64,000 nucleotides of DNA from Mycetohabitans endofungorum (GCF_002927045.1 NZ_PRDW01000004.1:124001-188000), one strand, 5' to 3'; counted from the stretch's first letter, positions 47,701-60,131 are shown. Numbers and translations: made by a program. The notes: generated from the sequence alone by a model not told the origin.

Positions 47701-48254
47701 ATGCGCAGTCGGCCGACCTGCAGCACGCGATCGAGACGCTCGAGGACGCCATCCGCAAGATCGACGAGGAGACGCGGGCGCTGTTGCAGGGCACCTTCGA
47801 CGAGGTCAACCGGCATTTCGGCGAACTGTTCCCGCGCTTGTTCGGCGGTGGGCAGGCCAAGCTGATCATGACGGGCACGGAGATCCTCGATGCCGGCGTA
47901 CAGGTGATGGCGCAGCCGCCAGGCAAAAAAAATTCCACAATCCACCTGCTGTCCGGCGGCGAAAAGGCGCTGACCGCGACGGCATTAGTGTTTGCGATGT
48001 TCCAGCTTAATCCGGCGCCATTTTGCTTGCTGGATGAGGTTGATGCGCCGCTGGACGACGCCAATACCGAACGCTTCGCGAACTTGGTGCGGGCGATGTC
48101 GGACAAAACGCAGTTCCTGTTCATCTCGCACAATAAGATCGCGATGGAAATGGCCCAGCAGTTGATCGGCGTGACGATGCAGGAACAAGGCGTGTCGCGG
48201 ATCGTCGCGGTCGATATGGAAACGGCCGCGGGCTTCGCGCAGAACGCTGGGTAA
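44736..48254 (+). CDS. smc: Chromosome segregation ATPase SMC
   Basis: 1172 residues. SMC dimers form the core of the bacterial condensin. The N-terminal Walker A is GPNGCGKSN (about 32-40). Long coiled coils rich in Ala, Glu, Gln and Arg flank a hinge around 520-660 (ALPRLWKKLHIEPGWEIALESVLRERLA, given here by its EPGWEIALESVL core). The C-terminal head has signature LLSGGEKALTATA and Walker B CLLDEVDAPLDD. I start at GTG 44736 (VRLTSIKLAGFKSF). It is followed 39 bp later by zipA. Confidence 0.95.
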   Translation: MRLTSIKLAGFKSFVDPTHFQVPGQLVGVVGPNGCGKSNIIDAVRWVLGESRASELRGESMQDVIFNGSTARKPASRASVELVFDNGDGRAAGQWSQYAEIAVKRVLTRDGTSSYYINNLPARRRDIQDIFLGTGLGPRAYAIIGQGMIARIIEAKPEELRVFLEEAAGVSKYKERRRETANRLHDTRENLTRVEDIVRELGTNLDKLEGQAVIAQQFKALQAEGEEKQRLLWLLRKNEAQAEQERQQRAIGAAQVELEAQTARLREVEAQLETMRVAHYAASDAMQGAQGALYEANAEVSRLEAEIKFIVESRSRVQNQIAALTAQRDQWQRQAEKARDELADAHGLLAEAEERAARTQDDAAAQNDALPALEARWRDAQAKLNDERGAIAQAEQSLKLEATHQRNADQQLQQLQMRLERLRSERQGLDAPDEAQLEELRIQLAEHEQILDDAQQRLADAQQQVPQLDEARRAAQERVQQENARIHQLDARLTALKQLQQNVQTQGKLQPWLDKHELAALPRLWKKLHIEPGWEIALESVLRERLAALEVSNLDWVNAFATDAPPAKLAFYAPPPAGKPLQTPAGLRPLLALLRIDDPGLRAVLGDWLANAFVADDLSQALAARTQLPEGGCFVIQAGHLVTRVGVQLYAADSEQAGMLARQQEIDNLGREVRAQALLADEARGAAVRAEAAHTQATQALADARAQVERATQRVHALQLDVLKLTQAHERYTQRSAQIGEELDEIAAQIDEQRALRSESESNFERFDTELAELQARFEEGQLAFEALDETLSDARQKSRELERAAQDAVYAQRNVAARIDELTRSIQVALEQDERVAGALEEARAELETINEQTAHTGLQQALALRSEREQALQAARAELDALTGQLRQADEQRLAAERSLQPLRDKITELQLKEQAARLNREQFVEQLEAAGVDEAALQAKLGADMKPSYLQGEVTRINHAITALGPVNMAALDELSAARERKQFLDAQSADLQHAIETLEDAIRKIDEETRALLQGTFDEVNRHFGELFPRLFGGGQAKLIMTGTEILDAGVQVMAQPPGKKNSTIHLLSGGEKALTATALVFAMFQLNPAPFCLLDEVDAPLDDANTERFANLVRAMSDKTQFLFISHNKIAMEMAQQLIGVTMQEQGVSRIVAVDMETAAGFAQNAG

Positions 48255-48293
48255 TGGACAGCAACACGAATAAGCTTTGCTGATGGAGTCTGC

Positions 48294-49508
48294 ATGGATG
48301 AATTGACGCTCGGATTGATAGGTGCGGGCGCAGTGGTGGTGACCGGCGTGGTCGCGTATAACGCGTGGCAGGCGGCTAAGTTACGCCGCAGAATGCCCCG
48401 GCCGATGCCGGACGATGCTGCGGCGGAGCTGGCGCGCACCCCTGACGCGAACGAGGAACGGCCGTTCATCGAGCCCGCGGCCCCGGGCGCACGCCGCGAG
48501 CCCGGGTTTGGCGCGGATCAAGCCGGGGCGCGCCGCGAACCGAGTTTCGGACCGTCGGCGGCGGCGCCCGATACGCCGATCGATCTGCAGGCAGAAGGCG
48601 GCAGCGCCGCGCAGGCCGAGCCGCCCGCCGCGGACGACGGGCAGCAGGAGCCGATCATGCCGGCTGCGACGACAATCAATGCCGCGCCGCCGGCGCTTGT
48701 GGATCGGCGTATCGACTGCGTGGTCCCGATCCGCATCGCCGCGCTGGTCGCCGCTGAGAAGGTGCTGCCGCTCGCGCAACGGTTGCGGCGTGCCGGCGCC
48801 AAGCCGGTGTTCATCGAGGGCAAGGCCGAAGGTGGCGAGCACTGGGCGTTGCTGCAGCCGGGCGGCCGGTACCACGAGTTGCGAGCGGCGGTGCAACTGG
48901 CCAACCGCAACGGGCCGCTGAACGAGTTGGAATTTTCGGAGTTCGTGTCCGGCGTGCAGGCTTTCGCCGATGCGCTGGATGGCGCGCCTGAATTTCCGGA
49001 CATGATGGAAACGGTGTCGATGGCACGCGAACTGGACGGATTCGCCGCGCAATGCGATGCCCAATTGTCAGTCAACGTGTTGTCCGACGGCGCGCCGTGG
49101 TCGGCCAACTATGTGCAGGCCATCGCGTCGCAGGACGGATTGTTGCTGTCGCGCGATGGCACGCGGTTCGTCAAGCTCGACGCCAAGCAGAACCCGGTAT
49201 TCATGCTGCAGTTCGGCGACACCAATTTCCTGCGTGACGACCTGACATACAAGGGCGGCACGATGATCACGCTGCTGTTGGACGTGCCGGTGGCCGACGA
49301 GGACATCTTGCCGTTCCGGCTGATGTGCGACTACGCGAAGTCGCTTGCGCAGCGCATCGGCGCTCGGGTCGTCGACGACCAGCGCCGGCCGCTACCCGAG
49401 ACGGCGCTGGCGGCGATCGATACGCAACTGATGACGCTGTACGCGAAGCTGGAGCAGGCGGGTATTCCCGCCGGCTCGCCGGTGACCCGACGGTTGTTCA
49501 GCAATTGA
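48294..49508 (+). CDS. zipA: Cell division protein ZipA (FtsZ-binding domain protein)
   Basis: 404 residues. ZipA ties FtsZ to the inner membrane. The N-terminal helix (about 5-27, LGLIGAGAVVVTGVVAYNAW) is followed by a basic patch and a Pro/Ala/Glu linker (about 35-130). The ZipA C-terminal domain follows from about 140 with IRIAALVAAEKVLPLAQ, GGRYHELRAAVQLANRNGPL and MMETVSMARELD. It lies between smc and ligA, as in other Burkholderia. Sequence identity to E. coli ZipA is low, so the call leans on layout and context. Confidence 0.85.
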   Translation: MDELTLGLIGAGAVVVTGVVAYNAWQAAKLRRRMPRPMPDDAAAELARTPDANEERPFIEPAAPGARREPGFGADQAGARREPSFGPSAAAPDTPIDLQAEGGSAAQAEPPAADDGQQEPIMPAATTINAAPPALVDRRIDCVVPIRIAALVAAEKVLPLAQRLRRAGAKPVFIEGKAEGGEHWALLQPGGRYHELRAAVQLANRNGPLNELEFSEFVSGVQAFADALDGAPEFPDMMETVSMARELDGFAAQCDAQLSVNVLSDGAPWSANYVQAIASQDGLLLSRDGTRFVKLDAKQNPVFMLQFGDTNFLRDDLTYKGGTMITLLLDVPVADEDILPFRLMCDYAKSLAQRIGARVVDDQRRPLPETALAAIDTQLMTLYAKLEQAGIPAGSPVTRRLFSN

Positions 49509-49580
49509 GCGGCCCGGCGCGCCGGCGGCCGTTGGCGCCCGCCAGTCGGTGAGGAGGTGCTCGGCGCGGCACCTGCGCGA

Positions 49581-49606
49581 GCCCGGTGCATGGCGCCGGG
49601 TTTTTT
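49581..49606 (+). terminator. Rho-independent terminator after zipA
   Basis: CCCGGTGC, loop ATG, GCGCCGGG (one T-G wobble), followed by six T at 49601-49606. It ends the smc-zipA transcript before ligA. Confidence 0.85.
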
Positions 49607-49683
49607 ATTAGTGCCGTCCTGTAATAGCGCTTCCGGCGGATGCCGCCGCGTGGGGCTTGCTGCGATAATTTCACCATGAATAA

Positions 49684-52268
<2,585 letters not shown>

Positions 52269-52301
52269 CCAGGCCCGCGTCGCCGACGGGCACCAGCTGC
52301 T

Positions 52302-53867
52302 TCAGAAGTGCTCGTCCGCGCGCAAGTAGCGCCATTTACCGGACGGCAGCGCGCCAAGCACCAATTGGCCTATTCTGACGCGTTTCAGACCGACGACCTC
52401 CAGGCCGACTAAGTCGCACATACGGCGGATCTGGCGTTTGCGGCCCTCACGCAGCACGAAGCGTAATTGCTCGCCGTTCTGCCAATCGACCTGCGCCGGC
52501 TTGAGCCGCACGCCGTCCAGCGACAACCCTTCGCGCAGGTGCGCCAGCTTATCGGTGGGGAAATAGCGATCCACCTGTTGCGTGTGCGTGCCGTAGCGCA
52601 CGCGCACCAAGTATTCCTTTTCAACCTCGGACTGTTCGCCAATCAACTGCTTGGCGATACGGCCGTCCTGCGTCAGCACCAGTAAGCCGGTTGAATCGAT
52701 GTCGAGCCGGCCGGCTGGCGCTAGTGAGCGCAGATGGGTGGCGGAAAAGCGCGTGGGTGCGGGATCCTCGCTCCAGCGATTTGCCGGTGTGACGAGCGCG
52801 ACGGCGGGAGGATAGTCGTCTTCCGGCTGGCCGGAGACGTATCCGACCGGTTTGTGCAGCACGATCGTGACTTGTCGGGCCTGGGCCGCCCGTGCGTTGG
52901 GTAGCACGTCAATGCGCTGCGTGGCGGTGACCTTCGCGCCGAGCGTGTCGACAATCTGCCCGTCGACGCGGACCCAGCCCTTCTCGATCCATTCGTCGGC
53001 TTCGCGGCGCGAGCACAGGCCTAGTTCGGACATCCGCTTTGACAACCGCATCTGGCCGGGCACATCGGCCTCGATCCCGCGGCGGATGTCGCGGCGCGGT
53101 ACGCCCGTGTCGGCGCGCGGACGCGACGGACGCGTCCGGTCCGTTGGCGCGCGCTCGGCCTGTCGTGCGCCACCGCCTTGCTCGCGGGCACCGCGTGCCG
53201 GGCCTTGCTCGGCAGTGCCCTGCGCGCCGATGCGCTTGGCCAGTGCTTGGGCCGGTGATTGGCGCGGCTTGTGACCAAGATGGCCGGGCTTGTCGCGGCG
53301 TGCCAGCGCTTGCGCCCGCGTACGCTCGCCGGCTCCCGCGCTACGCGCGCGGCCGCCGCGATCCGTGCCGTGGGACTGCTCACCGGCGGCCACCTCGCGT
53401 TGCCGCTTGGCGCGAGGCGCTTTCGTCGGCGCGGTGTCGAGACGGCGCGCCGCGCGTCGTCGATCCGGCGGGAGCGAGGTCGATGATGACGTGGAGGTCG
53501 GCATGGGCATCGACGCGGCATCCGGCAGGCGAGGCGCGCGCCTAGCGTCACGTGCGTCAGATCGGTCGCCCGAGTCCGCGCGGGCAGGTGCCCCGGCCGC
53601 CGTTCGGCGCGACGCGGCGGCGTTGCCCGGCTGGTCAGCGCGCCCGCTCCCGTGCCGCTTGCCAACTGTAGTGGTGTTACCGTCGGCGGGCGTGGCTGGG
53701 CGGGTGGTGGGGCGACGTCCAGCCGGCGCACGCTGGTCGACGTCGCGGCCTTCGCGCGGTGCCTGCGCGGCGGTGCGCCGGATTGTGTCGCGTTTCGCGC
53801 CGGGTCGCACCGGCTGTCGCGACGGCGAGTCCGGTCGAGGATGTTTCGCGGTAAGCTTTACGCGCAT
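52302..53867 (-). CDS. rluB: 23S rRNA pseudouridine synthase RluB with long basic N-terminal extension
   Basis: 521 residues. The enzyme part starts at about 273 with an S4 domain (MRLSKRMSELGLCSRRE). The RsuA-family catalytic domain follows, with D389 in GRLDIDSTGLL. EGRKRQIRRMCDLVGLEV is the family C-terminal signature. It makes pseudouridine 2605 in 23S rRNA. Residues 1-272 are low-complexity, rich in Arg, Ala, Gly, Pro, Asp and Thr, without recognised fold. ATG 53867 lies 5 bp after the glnD stop, supporting the long form. Such tails occur in Burkholderia RluB; this one could bind RNA. Confidence 0.9.
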   Translation of the reverse strand: MRVKLTAKHPRPDSPSRQPVRPGAKRDTIRRTAAQAPREGRDVDQRAPAGRRPTTRPATPADGNTTTVGKRHGSGRADQPGNAAASRRTAAGAPARADSGDRSDARDARRAPRLPDAASMPMPTSTSSSTSLPPDRRRAARRLDTAPTKAPRAKRQREVAAGEQSHGTDRGGRARSAGAGERTRAQALARRDKPGHLGHKPRQSPAQALAKRIGAQGTAEQGPARGAREQGGGARQAERAPTDRTRPSRPRADTGVPRRDIRRGIEADVPGQMRLSKRMSELGLCSRREADEWIEKGWVRVDGQIVDTLGAKVTATQRIDVLPNARAAQARQVTIVLHKPVGYVSGQPEDDYPPAVALVTPANRWSEDPAPTRFSATHLRSLAPAGRLDIDSTGLLVLTQDGRIAKQLIGEQSEVEKEYLVRVRYGTHTQQVDRYFPTDKLAHLREGLSLDGVRLKPAQVDWQNGEQLRFVLREGRKRQIRRMCDLVGLEVVGLKRVRIGQLVLGALPSGKWRYLRADEHF

Positions 53868-53872
53868 AAGAT

Positions 53873-56446
53873 TTAAACTGCGATTGTGCGCAGTAGTTCA
53901 GTTTCAAGTTGGATCTGCTTGCGGCTGTCAGCCAAGCCGTTGCCATCAAGCAGGAAAACGTCCTCGACCCGCTCGCCGAGCGTGTTGATCCGGGCGGCCC
54001 ACACGCCGACGCGATGGTCGGCCAGCACGCGCGCGATCCCATACAGCAGCCCGAGCCGGTCGTTGGCGGAGATCGATAACAAATAGTACTGGCCCCGTTC
54101 GTCGGCGCGAAGATCGACGCGCGGTGTGATCGGGAAGGTGCGCGACAGGCGTGACAGGCGGCCCTTGGCCGGCTCGGGCAACAGGTCGGGGGAGGTGAGC
54201 CGTGCTGCGAGTTGTTGCTCGACAAGGTTGGCGATGTCGCGGTAGTGCACGCCTTTGTCAGTGCTGACCACCAGGAAGTTGTCCAGCGCGTAGCTATGCC
54301 GCGTGGTGCTCACCCGCGCATCGAGCACGGACAGGCCGCTGCGCTCGAAATACGCGCAGATGCCGGCGAACAGGTCGGGCCGGTCATGCAAGTAGACAAG
54401 CACCTGTAATCCGTCGCCGATTGGCGATGGGCGTGCCCGCACGATCGGGGTAGCGCAGTGGACGTACCGGTAAAGCACGCGGGTCTGCCATGCGATGTCG
54501 GCCGCGTCATGGCGCAGAAAGTAGCCGACGTCGAGTTGGTCCCACAGCGCTTGGTGCGCGCCGTCCGGCACCGTTTGCAGCCGCAGCAGCGCGCGCGCTT
54601 CGTCCTTGCGCGTGCGCAGCTCGGCGTGCTGGTCCGGCGGGGCCCCCCGCAGCACGTTTAGCGTGATCTGGTACAAGTCTTCGAGCAGCTTGCCTTTCCA
54701 CGCGTTCCAGACTTTTGGGCTGGTGCCGCGGATGTCCGCCACGGTCAGCAAGTAGAGTGCGGTGAGCCGGCGTTCGTCACGCACGAGGGCGGCGAAACGG
54801 CCGATCACGGCCGGGTCGGACGTGTCCTGCTTTTGGGCGACCTGGCTCATCGTCAGGTGATGTTCGACGAGCCACACGACCAACGCGGCATCCTGAGGGT
54901 TGACACCGTGCTCGCGGCAAAAGCGTTGGGCGTCGGCCATGCCCAGCTTCGAATGATCGCCGCCGCGGCCTTTCGCGATGTCATGGAACAGCGCGGCAAT
55001 ATACAGCACCCACGGTCGGTCGAAGTTGACGAATAGCTGGCTACAGAACGGGTACTCGTGCGCATGCTCTGCGATCGCAAAGCGCCGGATATTGCGCAGC
55101 ACCATCAGGATATGCTGGTCGACCGTGTACACATGGTACAGATCATGCTGCATCTGGCCGACAATGCGGCGGAAATTGAGCAAGTAGCACCCGAGCACGC
55201 TCGTCTGGTTCATCAGCCGCAGTGCGTGCGTGATACCTTCCGGCTGCTTCAGGATCTCCATGAACAAGCGGCGGTTTTGCGGGTCACGGCGCCAGTTCCG
55301 GTCCATGATCTCCCGCGCGTTGTACAGCGCGCGCAGTGTCCGGGCGGACAGACCTTTGATCTCTCGCACCTGCTCGTACAGTAGGAATGCCTCCAAAATC
55401 GCGTTGGGCGCGCGCTGGAACACCTCGTCGTCGACGATTTCCAGCATGCCCTGTTTCTCGACGAAGTGCTCGGACAACTGGCGTGTGACGCCACTGGTAC
55501 GCGGGAAAAGCTGCGCCTCGATGTTCTGAATCAGAACCGTGGCCAGCTGCGTGACCGCCTTGGCAGCCCAGTAGTAGCGCCGCATCAATTGCTCGCTGGC
55601 GCGCTTCTCGCGCGTGCACCGGTAGCCGAATGCCTCGGCCAGCGCGGTCTGTAAGTCGAATACGAGAAGGTCCTGGCGTCGTCCGGCAAGCACGTGTAGC
55701 CGGGCGCGCAGCGTTTTCAGAAATTGCTCGTTGCGCTGCAGCTCGCGGCTTTCGCGCACGGTGATCAGCCCGCGCGCCTCCAGCTCCTGCCAGCTGTTGC
55801 CGAAGCCGGCGGCGCGCGTAATCCATAGGATCAACTGCAAGTCACGCAACCCTCCGGGACTTTCCTTGCAGTTCGGCTCGAGGCTGTAGGGTGAATCCTG
55901 GAATTTCGCGTGCCGCTGGCGCATCTCGAGTATCTTTGCGGTAAAGAACGCACGTGGATCGAGTGTTTCGTAAAAGCGCGCGAGGAACGCCTGCTGCAGC
56001 GTGATGTTGCCAACGATCCGACGAGCTTCGAGCAGCGACGTCTGTACGGTGACGTCCTGACGCGCCTCGTCGATGCACTGCTCGACGGTGCGCACGCTGC
56101 TGCCTAGTTCAAGCCCCAGGTCCCACGCCAGCCCAATAAAGCGCTCGATATTGGCCCGCAAGTTTTCGTCGGGCTCGTCGTTGAGCAGTACCAGGATGTC
56201 GATGTCGGAATGCGGCGCGAGCTTGCCGCGCCCGTAGCCGCCTACAGCAAGCAGCGTCAATGCTGGCGGCATCGCGCACGCCTGCCACGCATCGACGAGC
56301 GCGCCATCGACCCGCCGCGCGAGCGAGCGCATTAGCGTGTCGACCTTGCCGGCATGCGCGAAGCGTTTAAGCAATTGAGCCTTGGCTGCCTTAAATGCGT
56401 TTTTCAGCGACGAGGGGGGCACGGTGGCCATAGCGGCGGCGCTCAT
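53873..56446 (-). CDS. glnD: Bifunctional [protein-PII] uridylyltransferase / uridylyl-removing enzyme
   Basis: 857 residues. GlnD senses glutamine and uridylylates or de-uridylylates PII proteins. The nucleotidyltransferase domain has [17 protein letters not shown], with the two metal Asp. The HD domain carries [15 protein letters not shown]. Two C-terminal ACT domains bind glutamine (about 690-857, [20 protein letters not shown] and [16 protein letters not shown] regions). Length and order are standard. It lies between map upstream and rluB downstream. Confidence 0.96.
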   Translation of the reverse strand: MSAAAMATVPPSSLKNAFKAAKAQLLKRFAHAGKVDTLMRSLARRVDGALVDAWQACAMPPALTLLAVGGYGRGKLAPHSDIDILVLLNDEPDENLRANIERFIGLAWDLGLELGSSVRTVEQCIDEARQDVTVQTSLLEARRIVGNITLQQAFLARFYETLDPRAFFTAKILEMRQRHAKFQDSPYSLEPNCKESPGGLRDLQLILWITRAAGFGNSWQELEARGLITVRESRELQRNEQFLKTLRARLHVLAGRRQDLLVFDLQTALAEAFGYRCTREKRASEQLMRRYYWAAKAVTQLATVLIQNIEAQLFPRTSGVTRQLSEHFVEKQGMLEIVDDEVFQRAPNAILEAFLLYEQVREIKGLSARTLRALYNAREIMDRNWRRDPQNRRLFMEILKQPEGITHALRLMNQTSVLGCYLLNFRRIVGQMQHDLYHVYTVDQHILMVLRNIRRFAIAEHAHEYPFCSQLFVNFDRPWVLYIAALFHDIAKGRGGDHSKLGMADAQRFCREHGVNPQDAALVVWLVEHHLTMSQVAQKQDTSDPAVIGRFAALVRDERRLTALYLLTVADIRGTSPKVWNAWKGKLLEDLYQITLNVLRGAPPDQHAELRTRKDEARALLRLQTVPDGAHQALWDQLDVGYFLRHDAADIAWQTRVLYRYVHCATPIVRARPSPIGDGLQVLVYLHDRPDLFAGICAYFERSGLSVLDARVSTTRHSYALDNFLVVSTDKGVHYRDIANLVEQQLAARLTSPDLLPEPAKGRLSRLSRTFPITPRVDLRADERGQYYLLSISANDRLGLLYGIARVLADHRVGVWAARINTLGERVEDVFLLDGNGLADSRKQIQLETELLRTIAV

Positions 56447-56590
56447 GGACAGGCCTGTTTCATCGAATTGGGCGCGGCGCGGCGGGTGGCTCTGCGCGTG
56501 GCCGGCATGTCAACTCCGTATGATGACGTGAGGCAGGTGGCGTGTGACGGCGCATCGGTGTGGCGGCCGGTGCGGGTCGGCACGCTAAAC

Positions 56591-57397
56591 TCACGCAGTG
56601 ACGGCAATCGTCGGCTTGGCTGGCGTGCCGGCCGACACGGTGAGCACTTCGTAGCCGGTTTGCGTTACCAGCACCGTGTGTTCCCATTGCGCGGACAAGC
56701 TACGATCGCGCGTCTTGACAGTCCACTTGTCCGGCATCGTGCGGATGTCGCGGCGCCCCGCATTAATCATCGGCTCAACCGTAAAGATCATGCCCGGCTG
56801 GATCTGTACGCCCGTGCCGGGGCGACCGTAGTGCAGGATCTGCGGGTCCTCGTGGAACACCGTGCCGATGCCATGGCCGCAATATTCGCGCACGACACTG
56901 TAGCCGTGTGCTTCGGCGTGACGCTGGATCGCGTGCCCGATGTCGCCCAGATGCGCGCCGGGCTGCACTTGCTCGATGCCGAGCCACATGCATTCGTACG
57001 TGACCTGCACGAGCCGCTTGGCCAGGATCGATCCTTCGCCGACGATGAACATTCGGCTCGTGTCGCCAAAGTAACCGTCCTTGATCACCGTGATGTCGAT
57101 GTTTAGCGTGTCGCCGTTCTTTAATTGCTTGTCGCCGGGGATACCGTGGCAAATCACATCGTTTACGGAGATACAGGTTGCTTTCGGATACGGCGGATAG
57201 CCGGGCGGCTGGTAGTTTAGCGGCGCGGGCACTGTGTGCTGTTGATTGACCATGTACTCGTGGCAGAGCCGGTCTAGCTCGCCGGTGGTGATGCCGGGCT
57301 TGATGAAAGGCGTGATGTAATCCAGCACCTCGCTCGCAAGGCGGCAGGCGACGCGCATCTTTGCGATGTCGTGTTCGGTTTTAATCGTGACGGTCAT
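56591..57397 (-). CDS. map: Methionine aminopeptidase type I
   Basis: 268 residues. It removes the initiator methionine after deformylation. Metal ligands are in the conserved segments NIDITVIKDGYFGDTSRM (two Asp), GHGIGTVFHEDP (His), FTVEPM and WEHTVLVT (Glu). The substrate His is in VICHGIPGD. I use ATG 57397 (MTVTIKTEHDI); a GTG lies 9 bp further up. In related genomes map is usually directly divergent from rpsB; here the third F-box-like gene stands between. Confidence 0.96.
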   Translation of the reverse strand: MTVTIKTEHDIAKMRVACRLASEVLDYITPFIKPGITTGELDRLCHEYMVNQQHTVPAPLNYQPPGYPPYPKATCISVNDVICHGIPGDKQLKNGDTLNIDITVIKDGYFGDTSRMFIVGEGSILAKRLVQVTYECMWLGIEQVQPGAHLGDIGHAIQRHAEAHGYSVVREYCGHGIGTVFHEDPQILHYGRPGTGVQIQPGMIFTVEPMINAGRRDIRTMPDKWTVKTRDRSLSAQWEHTVLVTQTGYEVLTVSAGTPAKPTIAVTA

Positions 57398-57634
57398 AGG
57401 GGACACGCTGGGTAAAAGGCATGAAGTTGCGCCACATTATCGCATCTTCGCTATGCGCCCACAGGTGCTCGCACGCACAGGGGGAGCGTGGTCATTGGCA
57501 AAGTGGGGCAGGATATGGAGAAATGCTCAGCGCAAAGACCGGCCAATGGATATGCTAGCGTATGCGTTATGTTTTGGCGATGACTATGGCGTGGGTCCGA
57601 AGCGTCTCGATAGTCCTTTCCATGTCCGTCCTCG

Positions 57635-59098
57635 ATGCATAATCGAATGAGCTTGCCAATGGATTCCGATTCGAACTTCACGATCAACAGCGTTCAAACC
57701 GCTTTATATGCAACGGAAAGCCGGCAAGCCGGTCGTCCTACCGCAGCTGCGCCGCCTAATCATCCTGGTCTGACGGTACTTGCGAGCGCCCGCGGGCGGC
57801 CAAGCTCGATGACAGGTGCAGCGGCTGGCTCAGATGCAGCGGCTGACTCGACAAGCCGTCTGATGATGCATTGGGCGGCGAACCGGACAAGCCGTCCGAC
57901 GACGTACCACGACCTGCCGCCCGAAATCATTCAGCAGCTGGCCGACCACGTGCCTTTCGACAATATTGGCAACCTGTCGACTGTGGACAGACGGACATAT
58001 CGCGCATTGCAAGAAAGACGGCTGAGTTGGCTTTGCTGTCGGCGGGCTAGCTATGCTCGTGAAATGGATCTGGCGTCGATGCAACAATTGTTTGCTGAAA
58101 TTGAACGTATTCACGCCGAGCCGACGTTGCGTGTCGAGCCGCTCGATGCACTGTGGCCGCGGGTATCGGATCTGCCCGAAGAGCAGCAGCTAGCGGCGTT
58201 CCAACGATTTTTCGAGGCCGCCGGCCGTGTGCCGCGGCAAGGCTTGCAAATACAAAAAGACATGATCCAGTCCATACTCAACTTTCCCGACAGGTTGCAA
58301 CGCCCTTTATATGAATTTGCGTATGCAAACGCCGAACGACGCAGCCGTGAACAAGGAAGCACCTGGGCTGCTGTGGCATCACTGCTCAGATGCTCGTTAA
58401 CCAGCGCGTCGCGGTACGAAAGCGAATATCAAGCTTTTTTGGGCCGGCTTCCCATGTTGGACGTGGCTGGACAGGCCGATCTACTCGTGGAATTGGCAAT
58501 GCTACTGCCTGGCATCCGCCGCGGCGAGCACGCTGATGCGAAAATCATCGAGTATTACCGGACATTGCAGCAATGGGTGCAACGTCTACCCGCGTCACAC
58601 CGAGGCGCAGCGATCGGCATGCTGGCCAACGTGATATGGGCGTTGCCCGTTGAGCACAGAGCCGTGCACTATGCCGAGCTGCGGCACTTGACGCTATCGC
58701 TGCCAGATCACCAATTGGGTGACGCACTACGCTACCTGCCATCCGCGCTCGCGGTATTGCCGATAGAACAACAAGCGCATGAGTTATCGCTACTCGAGCC
58801 TGCCATTGAACGCGCGTTGTCCGAGCAACGCATATTGGTGGCGCTCGGGCTGCTCGAGGGCACGGTGAAGTTGAACGAAGCGCTCTCAAGCCAGTTATGG
58901 CAGCGTGGACTGCGTCTGCTTGACGGCGGTGATGAAACGGACGTGCTGCTTGTGCTCGAGGAAATAGACGACCGGTTTACCCCGTTCTTACCCGTGCAGC
59001 AATGGGAAAACGCAAAAAACGCGATACTGGCATTCGTTGAGCGCAACCCGCTCAGCGAGGGCGCTCGCGCCGAATTGTTGGAATACCTGGAGGAATGA
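57635..59098 (+). CDS. F-box-like helical-repeat protein C (candidate type III effector)
   Basis: 487 residues, paralogue of the proteins at 1287-2558 and 2864-4513. Residues 1-90 are Ala/Ser/Thr/Pro-rich with no signal peptide. Residues 92-133 have the clearest F-box of the three: LPPEIIQQLADHV, then NIGNLSTVDRRTYRALQ. The shared segment is at 187-215 (FQRFFEAAGRVP). LPxxxR helices recur at about 318, 337, 356 and 375 with 19-residue spacing. Starts at 57635, 57647 or 57659 are possible; none has a strong ribosome site. No TTCG-N16-TTCG is found upstream. It sits in the otherwise conserved map-rpsB interval, indicating insertion. Effector function is inferred. Confidence 0.75.
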   Translation: MHNRMSLPMDSDSNFTINSVQTALYATESRQAGRPTAAAPPNHPGLTVLASARGRPSSMTGAAAGSDAAADSTSRLMMHWAANRTSRPTTYHDLPPEIIQQLADHVPFDNIGNLSTVDRRTYRALQERRLSWLCCRRASYAREMDLASMQQLFAEIERIHAEPTLRVEPLDALWPRVSDLPEEQQLAAFQRFFEAAGRVPRQGLQIQKDMIQSILNFPDRLQRPLYEFAYANAERRSREQGSTWAAVASLLRCSLTSASRYESEYQAFLGRLPMLDVAGQADLLVELAMLLPGIRRGEHADAKIIEYYRTLQQWVQRLPASHRGAAIGMLANVIWALPVEHRAVHYAELRHLTLSLPDHQLGDALRYLPSALAVLPIEQQAHELSLLEPAIERALSEQRILVALGLLEGTVKLNEALSSQLWQRGLRLLDGGDETDVLLVLEEIDDRFTPFLPVQQWENAKNAILAFVERNPLSEGARAELLEYLEE

Positions 59099-59184
59099 CA
59101 TCGGCATGCGCAACTGGCTACGGCAAAGCGCGCACATGAATTGATCCGAATGCGCTGATTACCGTGCTCGTGCAACTGGCGCGC

Positions 59185-59214
59185 TTGAGGAGTGTCGTGT
59201 ACACGTGCTACAAT
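59185..59214 (+). promoter_or_regulatory. Promoter of rpsB-tsf
   Basis: TTGAGG (59185-59190), 18 bases, TACAAT (59209-59214). This leaves a leader of about 110 bases before the rpsB start, long enough for autoregulation by S2, as is known in other bacteria. No leader fold is proven. Confidence 0.65.
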
Positions 59215-59331
59215 ATCGGGCTAGTCGGCTTGTAACCGATTAATCACAAACCGGTGCGTTCAAGGGTGTTCGCGCAATACAGGCGCGGATGCGGCAACCG
59301 GTTTCAGACTCAACCCTTCGTGGAGAATTTC

Positions 59332-60078
59332 ATGGCAGTTACGATGCGTCAGATGCTGGAAGCGGGTGTGCACTTCGGTCACCAGACCCGCTTCTGGAAC
59401 CCGAAGATGGCGCCATTTATCTTCGGTCACCGCAACAAGATTCACATCATCAACCTCGAAAAGACGCTGCCGATGTACAACGACGCGCTGAAGTACGCGC
59501 GTCAACTCGCAGCTAACCGGGGCACGATCCTATTCGTCGGCACGAAGCGCCAGTCACGCGACACGATCGCAGAGGAAGCGGCACGCGCTGGCATGCCGTA
59601 TGTGAACAACCGCTGGCTCGGCGGGATGTTGACGAACTTCAAGACGCTGAAAACGTCGATCAAGAAGCTTAAAGACATGGAAGCGGCGATCGAATCCGGC
59701 GAAGTCGAGAAGATGAGCAAGAAGGAAGCGCTGATGTTCGAGCGCGAGATGGCAAAGCTGCAAAAATCGATTGGCGGCGTGAAGGACATGGGGGGTATCC
59801 CGGACGCGATCTTCGTGATTGACGTCGGCTACCACAAGATCGCCGTCACTGAAGCAAAGAAGCTCGGTGTACCGATCATCGCGGTTGTCGACACGAATCA
59901 CTCGCCAGAGGGCGTCGACTACGTGATCCCGGGCAACGACGATGCGAGCAAAGCCGTTGCGCTGTATGCGCAAGGTGTCGCGGACGCGATTCTCGAGGGT
60001 CGTGCAAACGCGCTGAACGACGTCGTGCAGGCAGCCCGCGGCGACGATGAGTTCGTCGAGGTCAACGAGCAGGCGTAA
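59332..60078 (+). CDS. rpsB: 30S ribosomal protein S2
   Basis: 248 residues. The start [20 protein letters not shown] and the [14 protein letters not shown] and [14 protein letters not shown] blocks are S2 hallmarks. I start at ATG 59332 with TGGAGAA upstream. The C-terminal acidic tail is normal. It is followed by an attenuator-like terminator and tsf, the universal rpsB-tsf pair. Confidence 0.98.
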   Translation: MAVTMRQMLEAGVHFGHQTRFWNPKMAPFIFGHRNKIHIINLEKTLPMYNDALKYARQLAANRGTILFVGTKRQSRDTIAEEAARAGMPYVNNRWLGGMLTNFKTLKTSIKKLKDMEAAIESGEVEKMSKKEALMFEREMAKLQKSIGGVKDMGGIPDAIFVIDVGYHKIAVTEAKKLGVPIIAVVDTNHSPEGVDYVIPGNDDASKAVALYAQGVADAILEGRANALNDVVQAARGDDEFVEVNEQA

Positions 60079-60105
60079 CCTTGCGCCAGCGTCCGGCCAG
60101 ACAAT

Positions 60106-60131
60106 GGGGCTTCACTGAGCCCCTTTTTTTT
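60106..60131 (+). terminator. Terminator/attenuator between rpsB and tsf
   Basis: GGGGCT (60106-60111), loop TCACTG, AGCCCC (60118-60123), then eight T. It can reduce read-through from rpsB into tsf, as known for this gene pair. Confidence 0.9.

Noticed and set aside
57398-57634. A Hrp-type box before F-box-like protein C
   Set aside because: The only TTCG (57447-57450) has no partner 16 bases away; TTCG-N17-CTCG has wrong spacing and no -10 follows.
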